Part shown: positions 26,259 to 34,566 of the stretch, one piece after another
Position numbering within the stretch: position 1 is the first letter of the stretch
How the letters are laid out: each line of letters starts with the position of its first letter
Source: DASQZK01 sp963771005
GTDB taxonomy: Bacteria > Bacteroidota > Bacteroidia > Bacteroidales > GCA-2748055
Reading direction: 5' to 3'
Assembly (NCBI GenBank): GCA_963771005.1
Contig: CAVYRO010000003.1
Span: forward strand, 1 to 64,000
DNA length: 64,000 nucleotides
Notes under the pieces: model-generated
What the model was told of the DNA's origin: nothing
The model's database searches: none
The model's input: only the letters and a program-made list of their open reading frames with translations
Translations under genes and position numbers: made by a program

Positions 26259-26266
26259 CAAATGTA
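26259..26266 (-). promoter_or_regulatory. Candidate -7 box of the SPOR lipoprotein gene
   Basis: TACATTTG fits TAnnTTTG and lies 26 bp before the ATG. No clear -33 element was seen. Confidence 0.4.
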
Positions 26267-26466
26267 TAAATAAACTGATCACGTATACGTAACACCAGTC
26301 AAAAAGATACCATGAGGCTTCATCCTTCACCGGCTGCGCCATTCCATGAAGGCAGGTAAAAGTGATTGTTGCCGGAATATGCTGACCGGGCATCCGAAAT
26401 TTCAGGCGGAAATGCACCATATACCGGTTAATATTGTTTAGTAAAGAAACCACAAAACCTAATGCT

Positions 26467-27477
26467 ATGGCTGATATCTCAACCCATTACATGGGGCTTG
26501 AACTACCGAGTCCCCTCATTGCTGCGTCTTCAGGGCTAACCGACAATATATCCAACCTGAAGCAATTTGAAAAATCGGGAGCGGGCGCCGTCGTTCTTAA
26601 ATCTCTTTTTGAGGAAGAGATCCGCCTCGAGAAACGGGCTTCGCTCGCCCGGATGAATTCTGAGAGTTTTTTATACCCGGAAGCCCTTGAGTATTATGAT
26701 TACAACGACGAACCCGGTGAGGAGAGTACCATGAAATATCTCACGCTTGTTAAAAATGCAAGCTCAGAGCTTAATATCCCGGTGATCCCGAGTATCAACT
26801 GCATCACGGCTGAGCAATGGACTTATTTTCCCCGGGAGCTCGAACTTGCCGGTGCCGATGCACTGGAACTCAATGTATTTATCATGCCTTCTGACATCAA
26901 CCGGACGAAAGAAGAGAATACGCAGGTATATTTTGATATCATAAAGGAAGTGACTTCCAGGGTAAAGATCCCTGTTGCCCTGAAAACGAGCTTTTATTTC
27001 TCCGATCTTGCCATAATGCTCCGGAAGTTCTCCGAATCAAGAATAAAAGGCCTGGTTCTTTTTAACCGGTTTTACAGTCCCGATATCGATATTGATACGT
27101 TGGAGATCACCACCTCCAGTGTTCTCAGCAATCCGTCCGACTTTACCAATACGCTGCGATGGACGGCTATTATGCATGATCTTGTGAAATGTGACATCGC
27201 TTCATCCACGGGTGTACATGATGGAAGAGCATTGATTAAAATGTTGCTGGCAGGGGCGTCAGCGGTGCAGGTGGCCTCGGCTTTCTATCGAAACGGGATA
27301 CCTCATGCCCGGGTTATGCTCGATGATCTTATAAAATGGATGGAAAAGAAGGGCTATGGTTCTGTCGATGAGTTCAAGGCCAAGATGAGCCGGCATGAAA
27401 CGGCGAATCCGGCCGCATTCGAGAGAGTACAATTCATGAAATACTTCAGGGGTCAGCAACCGCTGGAGAGCGAATGA
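26467..27477 (+). CDS. Dihydroorotate dehydrogenase-like flavoprotein
   Basis: The 336-residue protein matches the DHOD-like group rather than true PyrD. A TIM barrel opens with THYMGLELPSPLIAASSGLT, followed by KSGAGAVVLKSLFEEEI, IPVIPSINC and LELNVF. The C-terminal phosphate-binding part reads IASSTGVHDGRALIKMLLAGASAVQVASA. FMN binding is likely. The substrate is unknown, and members of this group often accompany carbon or nitrogen metabolism genes. The start ATG at 26467 (MADISTHYMG) was preferred to the one 33 bp upstream, which adds a non-conserved N-terminus. The DUF434 gene overlaps its stop by 4 bp, indicating coupled translation. Confidence 0.87.
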   Translation: MADISTHYMGLELPSPLIAASSGLTDNISNLKQFEKSGAGAVVLKSLFEEEIRLEKRASLARMNSESFLYPEALEYYDYNDEPGEESTMKYLTLVKNASSELNIPVIPSINCITAEQWTYFPRELELAGADALELNVFIMPSDINRTKEENTQVYFDIIKEVTSRVKIPVALKTSFYFSDLAIMLRKFSESRIKGLVLFNRFYSPDIDIDTLEITTSSVLSNPSDFTNTLRWTAIMHDLVKCDIASSTGVHDGRALIKMLLAGASAVQVASAFYRNGIPHARVMLDDLIKWMEKKGYGSVDEFKAKMSRHETANPAAFERVQFMKYFRGQQPLESE

Positions 27478-28151
27478 TGTTCAGCGGGAAGCTGATCCGG
27501 GCAGCGAAGGATTACCGGTACCTTCTCGACCGGTCGTATCCGCAGAAGGCGAGCATTAAACTGGTCGGGGACAGGTACCAGTTAAGCGGTCAGGAACGGT
27601 CTCTTCTTTACCGGGGTATTTCCGACAAGGTCTCCGCCGGTCTGCGGAAAGCTAAAATTGTCTGTGATCCGGGCGATCATGCACTCTATGTCGATTGTTA
27701 CAATATCCTGTTTACCGTAGGAAATTATCTCACCGGCCGCCCGGTTTATATCTCCGATGACGGAATCGTCAGAGATACCGGTGAGCTTAGGGGCCGATTC
27801 GGGAATAAAAAAATTTTTGAAAGGACGATAAGTCTTGTAACAGATTTCATGGTATCACATTCCGCTGCGGAGTATCATTTTCTCCTGGATGCACCCGTTT
27901 CAAACAGTGGCAGGCTGGCTCAACGCCTCGGGATTTTTATGGAGGAAAATGGTTTGAAAGGTACAGCGGTTACGGTGAGATCACCCGACCATGAACTCAT
28001 TGCAGTCACATACGGATTGATCTGTACCAGTGATTCCGTGATCATGGCAAAAGCCAAAACGGGGATTTTCGACATGGCCAGGCATATCCTGTCTGCCCGG
28101 TTTGAGGTTAAATTCAGTGATATTTCGGATATCCTCACCGGTGATCCATAA
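27474..28151 (+). CDS. DUF434 domain-containing protein
   Basis: The 225-residue protein matches the DUF434 family. The N-terminal part has YRYLLDRSYPQKASIKLVGD and YQLSGQERSLLYRGI. The central part has VDCYNILFTVGNYLTGRPVY, resembling a metal-dependent nuclease or PIN-like core with Asp residues (YVDCYN, DDGIVRD). Function is not established. The start overlaps the DHOD-like stop (ATGATG), so the pair is translated together. No signal or membrane segment was seen. It is convergent with a redoxin gene. Confidence 0.78.
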   Translation: MMFSGKLIRAAKDYRYLLDRSYPQKASIKLVGDRYQLSGQERSLLYRGISDKVSAGLRKAKIVCDPGDHALYVDCYNILFTVGNYLTGRPVYISDDGIVRDTGELRGRFGNKKIFERTISLVTDFMVSHSAAEYHFLLDAPVSNSGRLAQRLGIFMEENGLKGTAVTVRSPDHELIAVTYGLICTSDSVIMAKAKTGIFDMARHILSARFEVKFSDISDILTGDP

Positions 28152-28161
28152 GAGAAACGGA

Positions 28162-28740
28162 TCAGATAAGGTCACAAGCCTCGACAGGCATCCAGTGTTT
28201 ATCCTTGCCTTCCCATTTTATCGTGCAACCTATGGGGTTGGTCTTTTTCACAGTCACTTCTTCACCTTTTGTCAGCTGATCAAGGGTTTTTTCCAGGTCA
28301 TTCACCGTGATCCTTGAAGCATCCCTGGGGTTGTCAACACCCCTGCCGGTGTAAACCAGTCTTCTGTTTTCGTCGAACACGAAGAAATGAGGCGTACGCA
28401 GTGCCCCATACTCCTCCGCTGTTGCCTGCGACTCATCGTGCAGGTAAAGCCATGGAAATTTATGCTCTTCCATCCGGGTTACCATATTCTCGAAGCTGTC
28501 TTCTTCATAGGTGTTTTTGCTGTTCGAATTTATTGCCAGGAAACGCACATCATAAGCAGTGAATTTTTCTGCGGTTTTTCTCGTGATCTCATCCGAACCA
28601 AGAACATAAGGACAGTGGTTGCATGTAAAAAAGATCACAAGAAATTTGTCATCAAAGTCACTAAGCCTGTAAGTCTTCCCGTCGGTTGCAGGAAGTTCAA
28701 AATCAGGCGCCTTCTCTCCGATATCCAATGTAAAAGCCAT
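28162..28740 (-). CDS. Thioredoxin-like redoxin (AhpC/TSA superfamily)
   Basis: The 192-residue protein has a thioredoxin fold with IGEKAPDFELPATDGKTYRL, the Cys pair in FFTCNHCPYVLGSDE, and LRTPHFFVFDENRRLVYTG containing the cis-Pro. The CNHCPYV site is typical of a redoxin subgroup whose substrate is unknown; peroxide or disulfide reduction is likely. There is no signal peptide, so it is cytoplasmic. An unusually good SD, GGGAGGA, lies just before the ATG, which is rare among the neighbours. It appears to be a single-gene unit. Confidence 0.88.
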   Translation of the reverse strand: MAFTLDIGEKAPDFELPATDGKTYRLSDFDDKFLVIFFTCNHCPYVLGSDEITRKTAEKFTAYDVRFLAINSNSKNTYEEDSFENMVTRMEEHKFPWLYLHDESQATAEEYGALRTPHFFVFDENRRLVYTGRGVDNPRDASRITVNDLEKTLDQLTKGEEVTVKKTNPIGCTIKWEGKDKHWMPVEACDLI

Positions 28741-28796
28741 AGTTCCTCCCTTTTTGATATTTCTCTAGTAACAAATGAAATCCCCAAGGGTTTAGA

Positions 28797-29888
28797 TTAT
28801 TTTCGAAGGGTGGACATGATAGGGAAGTGATCCGACAACTTTGCCTCTACTTTTTCGAAGTCAATAGCCTTGAATTCATCACTATACAATATGTAATCGA
28901 TCCTGAAGGAGGGCCGCCCCAGATAGGTATTTCCCAAACCGCTGCCCGTCCGGATGAAGGCATCGTCGAGTCCCTTTCTGATGGTATGATAGGCATAGGA
29001 TACCGGGGTATCGTTAAAATCACCGCATACGATGACGGGATGAGGGGAATGATGAATACTGGCCGAGACTTTGTCAGCCTGGTTGGCGCGTTTGATGTAA
29101 GCAAGTTTGAGCTTGCTTGAGATGTCCTGCAGTTCACGGAGCTGTTTTTCATTGTAACGCAGGCTGAGGCTGTCGATAAACCGGTAATTGTTGGAATGGA
29201 AGTTCACCGATTGGAGGTGATTGTTATAGATGCGGATGGTATCATTATTAAAGGCGATATCGGTATAAATGGCCATGTTTCTCGACCGGTCGAAGGCGAT
29301 CACTCCTCGTCCGACAATCGGAAAACGGCTGAAAGTTGCGTTTCCATACCCCGTATTTTTACCTGTGCTGATGCTGTACCGGATATGATGGTATGGCGTT
29401 TCACCGAAGAGTTTGTCGATATTTTGAGGATTAAGGGTTGATTTATTATTCGTGTAGAATTCCTGGATGCAGATCACGTCAGGATGCTCGCTCCGGATAA
29501 AATTAAAGATCCCCTTATTGGTATTCGGATCGGCGAGCCATTCATAAATATTGAAAGCCCTCACATTATAGGAAAGAATCTTGATGTTATTTTCAGATGG
29601 GATTTCACTCCCTTTATTTTTTTTTACGAAAACAGGAAAATAATCATTTATATAAGCGGCTCCTGCCAGAAGGACAATAAGGGAGAGGAATGCTATTTTT
29701 TTCCATCTCAGGGTCCAGTATATCAGGAGGAGGATATTGGCAGCCACCAGGTAGGGGAATGCCAGGCCGAAAAAGGCGAGGGGCCAGATCTTTTCCGGAG
29801 AGATGACGGTGGAGAGGTAAGCAAGGACCAATCCTGCAGCGATCAGGACGTTCAGGTACACAAGGATCCTATGTAAAATTTTTCTCAA
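28797..29888 (-). CDS. Membrane-anchored endonuclease/exonuclease/phosphatase (EEP) family protein
   Basis: The 363-residue protein has about three N-terminal membrane helices (residues about 8-95). A DNase I-like EEP domain follows (about 105-362) with KILSYNVRAFN, VICIQEFYTNN (catalytic Glu), NNHLQSV, VICGDFNDTP, RIDYILYSDEF and LSDHFPIMSTL. The active-site set looks complete. The domain probably faces the periplasm and may hydrolyse a phosphodiester or phospholipid; substrate unknown. It lies 27 bp downstream of the second rhomboid gene and is probably the last gene of the mutL run. Confidence 0.88.
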   Translation of the reverse strand: MRKILHRILVYLNVLIAAGLVLAYLSTVISPEKIWPLAFFGLAFPYLVAANILLLIYWTLRWKKIAFLSLIVLLAGAAYINDYFPVFVKKNKGSEIPSENNIKILSYNVRAFNIYEWLADPNTNKGIFNFIRSEHPDVICIQEFYTNNKSTLNPQNIDKLFGETPYHHIRYSISTGKNTGYGNATFSRFPIVGRGVIAFDRSRNMAIYTDIAFNNDTIRIYNNHLQSVNFHSNNYRFIDSLSLRYNEKQLRELQDISSKLKLAYIKRANQADKVSASIHHSPHPVIVCGDFNDTPVSYAYHTIRKGLDDAFIRTGSGLGNTYLGRPSFRIDYILYSDEFKAIDFEKVEAKLSDHFPIMSTLRK

Positions 29889-29915
29889 GGATGATCTATT
29901 AATTCTCTGGATCGG

Positions 29916-30797
29916 TCATTTATTCATCCTGAACAGGATCTCCTTCTCCTCGCTTGTAAGGCTGTCGTAACCTTTCTGCGAAATTTTATCCAGGATGCGG
30001 TCAATTTCCTTCTGCTTTTCGATCTTCATCCGGTTGTACTCCAGGTCATCGGACGCCGGTTTCTTGTGGGTAACCCGCATTTTCTTCCGGGGTCTGAATA
30101 TATAGAAGAATTTATCGATAAATTGGGAAAATCCCATGGTAAAATCCCTTCCGCTTTTGTATCGCAGGGTAAATAAATATCCAAAGGCAGCGCCCCCGAT
30201 ATGTGCGATCTTGCCGCCTGTGTTCACTGAAAAATCGATGAGAGATGAGAGGACAAAGCCGGCAAGGGCTACATAAAGGATCTTTACCGGACCCAGAAAT
30301 ACAATGTAGATCTTGTTGTCGGGGACCAAAGTACCGATGGCGATGACAATGGCCATTATAGCGGCTGATGCGCCGATGGCAATCGAAGTGGGATTGGAAT
30401 GGTTGAGGCCCGGGAAAATGTTATAGGAAATGATATAGAGTAGAGCGCCCGCAATGCCTCCCAAAAGGTAAACACTCAGCAGCTGGCGTTCGCTCAGGTA
30501 GGAAAGAAATATCTTCCCGAACCAGTAAAGCCATAATAAGTTAAAAAGGATGTGTAAAAAGCCTTCATGAACAAACATATAGGTAATGATAGTCCAGGGC
30601 CGTGTGATCAGGATGTGGAGGTTCCATGGTACACCGAGCCAAATGACCGCTTCATCTATATAGCCGCCGGCATTGAAAAGATGAAGGAAGATCATGGAGA
30701 TCTGGATCAGAAGAAAAACACCAAGATTCACATAAATGAGCCTCGTTAAAATGCTTCCCGTTTTGAACGAAGCCCTTATTTCATCCATTATATTCAT
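29916..30797 (-). CDS. Rhomboid family intramembrane serine protease with C-terminal cytoplasmic tail
   Basis: Rhomboids cleave membrane-spanning substrates within the bilayer. The 293-residue protein starts at an ATG (MNIMDEIRASF); a TTG 24 bp upstream opens the frame but is unlikely. Six helices are predicted. The HExxxHxxxN helix reads VHEGFLHILFNLLWLYWFGK. The catalytic serine is in IAIGASAAIMAI, and the partner His is in KIAHIGGAAFGYLF. A charged tail of about 70 residues (RKKMRVTHKKPASDD then EIDRILDKISQKGYDSLTSE) follows and is likely a binding motif. It is 20 bp after the other rhomboid. Confidence 0.9.
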   Translation of the reverse strand: MNIMDEIRASFKTGSILTRLIYVNLGVFLLIQISMIFLHLFNAGGYIDEAVIWLGVPWNLHILITRPWTIITYMFVHEGFLHILFNLLWLYWFGKIFLSYLSERQLLSVYLLGGIAGALLYIISYNIFPGLNHSNPTSIAIGASAAIMAIVIAIGTLVPDNKIYIVFLGPVKILYVALAGFVLSSLIDFSVNTGGKIAHIGGAAFGYLFTLRYKSGRDFTMGFSQFIDKFFYIFRPRKKMRVTHKKPASDDLEYNRMKIEKQKEIDRILDKISQKGYDSLTSEEKEILFRMNK

Positions 30798-30817
30798 GAT
30801 CTCAGCAATTACAATGA

Positions 30818-31558
30818 TCAAAAGAATTTATTCCTATCCTGACCCCATATTTTCAGCAAGATGAATCCAAACAGCATTCCCCCTATATGGGCGAAGTGAG
30901 CGATATTGCTTCCCGGCTGGGATATCCCGAGATATAATTCCAGGACTCCATACCCGATGACGAAATATTTGGCCTTGATAGGGATGGGCGGAAAAAGCAG
31001 GAAAAGCTGCGTATTCGGAAAGAGGACCCCGAAGGCCAGGAGCACTCCGAAAACTGCTCCGGATGCACCGATTGTAGGAACATACATTCCGACCCCCACC
31101 TTTTGGGCAAGTGGATTGGAGCTCCTGATCAGGTGTTCAACGATTTCCGGGGTGAATTTATCAATACCAAAAACCTGTCTGGCCTCGGTGATACTTTTCG
31201 CAAGTTCAAAATGCAGAACGACTTCATGGAGGAAAGCTGCACCCAGCCCGGTGATCATATAATAGATAAAAAAACGTTTTCCTCCCCATACGGTTTCGAG
31301 TACTCTTCCAAACATCCAGAATGCGAACATATTGAAAAAAATATGCCCGATTGAACCGTGCAGGAACATATGGGTGATGATTTGGTAGGGGTGAAAATAA
31401 GGAGATCCCGCGTAGTAGAGTCCGAGTTCCCTGTCCAGGTCGATCCCGAATGCGCTCTTGAAACCGAGCGTTGCCAGGTACATCAGGACATTGATGATGA
31501 TCAGGTTTTTTACTACGGGTGGAGTGCTGCCCACCCGGCCAACATATGCACTACTCAT
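30818..31558 (-). CDS. Rhomboid family intramembrane serine protease
   Basis: The 246-residue protein has six predicted helices, the motif HGSIGHIFFNMFAFWMFGR, catalytic Ser in TIGASGAVFGVLLAFG and His in FAHIGGMLFGFIL. A longer loop (about 110-150, EARQVFGIDKFTPEIVEHLI) between helices 2 and 4 is distinctive. Its ATG directly follows the mutL stop (TGAATG), so it is translated from the same message. Two unequal rhomboids side by side suggest divided substrate choice, or an acquired second protease. Targets are unknown. Confidence 0.92.
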   Translation of the reverse strand: MSSAYVGRVGSTPPVVKNLIIINVLMYLATLGFKSAFGIDLDRELGLYYAGSPYFHPYQIITHMFLHGSIGHIFFNMFAFWMFGRVLETVWGGKRFFIYYMITGLGAAFLHEVVLHFELAKSITEARQVFGIDKFTPEIVEHLIRSSNPLAQKVGVGMYVPTIGASGAVFGVLLAFGVLFPNTQLFLLFPPIPIKAKYFVIGYGVLELYLGISQPGSNIAHFAHIGGMLFGFILLKIWGQDRNKFF

Positions 31559-33370
31559 TCAGTTTAGTATTTTTATGATTTCCTCAGTTTTTATAATTTT
31601 GATGATCTGTTTGCCTGAGGGTGAATAATTTGGATTTGCACATCCGAAAAGTTTGTCAACGAGTTCACGCATTTCCTCCGTTTCAAGAATCCTGCCATAC
31701 GGGATCGCGGATGCCCTGGCGAATGCTTTGGCAATCTTTTCATTTATTTCCGTTCCGGGATCGGCATCATAGGTCTTATAATTCTCAAGCATTTGTTCGA
31801 TAAGCGATTTCAAACCGGAATTTTTGACAGTCTCCGGTACACCATGGATTATGAGCGTATTTTTTCCGAATTCACGGATATCGAATCCCAATCTGTTGAC
31901 TTCTTCTTTTATTTCAGTAAAGGTAACGAAATCCGGGGCGTTTAGTTCGATGACCTCCGGAAACAGGGTCTGCTGGGTGATACTGGCATGATTCTTTAGA
32001 ATTCCCATGTTCTGTTCATACAGGATCCTTTCATGGGCTCTTTTCTGGTCTATTAACATGAGGCCGGATTTAACCGGTGTGAAGATGTATCTCCCCTTGA
32101 ACTGTAAAAACTTTACCTGGCCGTTCAATGGGTCAGCGGGTATCTCGCGGCTTCCGGCATTCCCGTTCCGTATATTCTGCCTGTCCGGGTAGAGTGTTTC
32201 CCAATTTTCGGGAACACGGCGGTTTTCCTGGTACGACTGGCTGCCGGGCTTTCTGTCTTCCTCATCGAAAGGGTTAAAACCAGGATCGAGGTCGATCCTG
32301 GGGACACGGATAAGGGTGTCGCTTCTTAGAACCGGGATATCGACAACGCCTTCCGTTCGAAAATCCAGGGAAGGGGAGAGGTTATACCTGCCAATGGATT
32401 CCCGAACCACTGCATGGAGTATCTGCCAGACTGCCGGTTCGTCCTCGAATTTCACCTCGGTCTTTGTAGGATGTATGTTGATATCTATTTTTTCCGCACC
32501 AATCTCGAAAAAGATAAAATAGGAAGGAACGGAATCGGGGGGGAGTATCTGTTCATAGGCCTGGGTAACTGCTTTATGGAAATAGGGATGCCTGATATAC
32601 CGGTTGTTTACGAAGAAATATTGTTCACCGAAGGTTTTCCTTGCGAATTCCGGCTTCCCGATGAAACCATTGATCTTCACGAGAGTGGTTTCAGAATTCA
32701 CGGGTATGAGGCTTTGTCCGGAGGACTTGCCAAAGATATGAACGATCCTCTGCATGAGATTTCCTTTTGGCAGGCTGAAGATCTGCGAGTTATTATGCAG
32801 GAGGGAAAATTCTATCCCCGGATGTGCCAGGGCAACATGATTGAATTCATTAATAATATGCCTCAATTCGGTCGAATTCGTTTTCAGGAACTTTCTCCTT
32901 GCGGGAACATTGAAAAACAAATTCCTGACCATAAAATTGCTGCCATCCTGGCATGCGACGGGTTCATTGCTCTGGACTTCTGAAGCCCCGATCCGGATAT
33001 GCGTTCCCAGTTCATCTTCCCTTCTTTTGGTCTTCAGCCCAACTTCGGCGATGGCAGCGACCGAGGCCAGGGCCTCACCCCGGAAACCTTTTGTGCGGAT
33101 CGCAAAAAGGTCATTTGCCGTGGTTATTTTTGAGGTGGCATGTCTTTCCCAGCAAAGGCGGGCGTCAGTACCCGACATGCCGCATCCGTTGTCGATGACC
33201 TGGATAAGCGTTTTACCCGCATCCTTAATATTTACGGTAATGGAATCAGCGCCGGAATCCACGGCATTTTCTATAAGTTCCTTCACTACGGAAGCCGGGC
33301 GCTGGATCACTTCACCGGCAGCAATCTGGTTTGCAACGGCATCGGGGAGCAGATGGATAATTCCGTTCAT
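31559..33370 (-). CDS. mutL: DNA mismatch repair protein MutL
   Basis: MutL links mismatch recognition by MutS to strand incision. The 603-residue protein has the GHKL ATPase with PASVVKELIENAVDSGADSI, DNGCGM and TKGFRGEALASVAA, the transducer domain and a C-terminal dimerisation domain. The run FVNNRYIRHPYFHKA is typical. The C-terminal endonuclease motif DQHAxE appears here as IDQKRAHERILYE, so the DQHA motif is altered (DQKRAHER). It follows a small membrane protein gene by 3 bp and is followed directly by two rhomboid genes. Confidence 0.95.
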   Translation of the reverse strand: MNGIIHLLPDAVANQIAAGEVIQRPASVVKELIENAVDSGADSITVNIKDAGKTLIQVIDNGCGMSGTDARLCWERHATSKITTANDLFAIRTKGFRGEALASVAAIAEVGLKTKRREDELGTHIRIGASEVQSNEPVACQDGSNFMVRNLFFNVPARRKFLKTNSTELRHIINEFNHVALAHPGIEFSLLHNNSQIFSLPKGNLMQRIVHIFGKSSGQSLIPVNSETTLVKINGFIGKPEFARKTFGEQYFFVNNRYIRHPYFHKAVTQAYEQILPPDSVPSYFIFFEIGAEKIDINIHPTKTEVKFEDEPAVWQILHAVVRESIGRYNLSPSLDFRTEGVVDIPVLRSDTLIRVPRIDLDPGFNPFDEEDRKPGSQSYQENRRVPENWETLYPDRQNIRNGNAGSREIPADPLNGQVKFLQFKGRYIFTPVKSGLMLIDQKRAHERILYEQNMGILKNHASITQQTLFPEVIELNAPDFVTFTEIKEEVNRLGFDIREFGKNTLIIHGVPETVKNSGLKSLIEQMLENYKTYDADPGTEINEKIAKAFARASAIPYGRILETEEMRELVDKLFGCANPNYSPSGKQIIKIIKTEEIIKILN

Positions 33371-33373
33371 GAG

Positions 33374-33658
33374 TTACCTGAAGAGGATGAAATATGCGAC
33401 AAATAAGAGAAATAGTATGATAAGCACAAGCCGGAAATTAGACTGTCTTGCAGCTTTCCGGTTTTTATGAAAATAAGTGCGCATCGACCCGCGGGTTATT
33501 GTTGGCGTATATCCCGATGTGTTCTCCTGTTTAATGCCCAATTCCTGTTCGAGCCGTTTCTTCCTCTCTTCCTTCTCCTCCTTCTCCGGATTGTAGTAGA
33601 GGGGCTGGTAATTGAACTTTTTATTGTTGGGCAATTTGAATAATCTTATGATTGCCAT
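33374..33658 (-). CDS. Small membrane protein, unknown function
   Basis: The start was placed at the ATG at 33658 (MAIIRLFKLPNNKKFNYQPL), giving 94 residues. The frame remains open to 33772, but the added part is not family-like. Visible features are a YNPEKEEKEERKKRLEQELG charged segment (about 20-45), a basic linker and one C-terminal membrane helix (about 76-93, LVLIILFLLFVAYFILF). Such proteins recur upstream of mutL in Bacteroidota, but I know of no function. It is 3 bp from mutL and is probably the first gene of that operon. Confidence 0.75.
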   Translation of the reverse strand: MAIIRLFKLPNNKKFNYQPLYYNPEKEEKEERKKRLEQELGIKQENTSGYTPTITRGSMRTYFHKNRKAARQSNFRLVLIILFLLFVAYFILFR

Positions 33659-33941
33659 CCTATTTTCCTTTTTAATTCGTAAAGTTACCAATAATTTTAC
33701 AGATGCGTCCCGGGGCGGAGTCTTAATTAAGAACGTGGATTTATAAGTATTTGTTGAGCAAGGATATATCAAATTCAGGACCGGGAGCCAAACTGGTTTT
33801 ACAGTGACTCTGAATGGAGAAGCACGCCCGGGGTCAGAATAACGAATATGCCGGACTTTTTGGATTTATTATTTTCAGAATTAAATAAAATTAAGGAATT
33901 TTGTGCCGTCAAAATATTTTCCTTTTCCCAAACACACAGCC

Positions 33942-34514
33942 ATGGACATGATCCGTAAAAGCCTGGAAGAAGCCCTTCACCTCCTGGATACCTTTACCCG
34001 CGACGGACGAAACATCTCAGCCATTGAAGACGCCGCTGAGATCCTTGTTGCGGCGATCCGTTCGGGAGGTAAGATCCTCTCGGCCGGTAACGGCGGATCG
34101 ATGAGCGATGCCATGCATTTTGCCGAAGAACTCACAGGAAGGTTCCGGGATGACCGTCCCGCTCTCCCGGCCGTGGCCATTGCCGACCCCACCCACCTTA
34201 CCTGCACCGCCAATGATTACGGATTTGATGCTATATTTTCGAGGTATATTGAAGCGCATGGCCAAAAAGGCGATGCCCTGCTTGCGATCAGCACGAGCGG
34301 AAACTCCGCCAATATCATCCGGGCTGTTGAGGTTGCTCAAAAAAAGGGGATGAAGGTCGTAGCCCTTACCGGGAAAGACGGGGGCCGGATTGGCGGCATG
34401 GCCGATGTCGAAATCCGTGTTCCCTGGAAGGGATATTCCGACCGGATCCAGGAAATGCACATCAAGATCATCCACATTTTAATCCAGATTATTGAAATTT
34501 CTCTTTCCGACTAG
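33942..34514 (+). CDS. gmhA: D-sedoheptulose 7-phosphate isomerase (phosphoheptose isomerase)
   Basis: GmhA converts sedoheptulose 7-phosphate to glycero-manno-heptose 7-phosphate for lipopolysaccharide core or other heptosides. The 190-residue protein (start ATG at 33942, MDMIRKSLEEALHL) has the SIS domain with LSAGNGGSMSDAMHFAEELT, LLAISTSGNSANIIRAVEVA and VVALTGKDGG. The C-terminal IQEMHIKIIHILIQIIE supplies the conserved His. The frame is open 39 bp upstream, but that start is less likely. The 283 bp between the upstream operon and this gene contain no clear feature. yifB follows 52 bp later. Confidence 0.9.
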   Translation: MDMIRKSLEEALHLLDTFTRDGRNISAIEDAAEILVAAIRSGGKILSAGNGGSMSDAMHFAEELTGRFRDDRPALPAVAIADPTHLTCTANDYGFDAIFSRYIEAHGQKGDALLAISTSGNSANIIRAVEVAQKKGMKVVALTGKDGGRIGGMADVEIRVPWKGYSDRIQEMHIKIIHILIQIIEISLSD

Positions 34515-34566
34515 CTGATTTTTTGCCTTTTTTCACATTAAGGGGTATAAGACAAAAAATATAGCT

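Noticed and set aside
26244..26453. Small frame ending in an aromatic, possibly membrane segment (EASWYLFDWCYVYVISLFIHLF)
   Set aside because: It overlaps the likely promoter of the SPOR gene, has no recognisable family, and its start is unclear. A tiny membrane peptide cannot be excluded.
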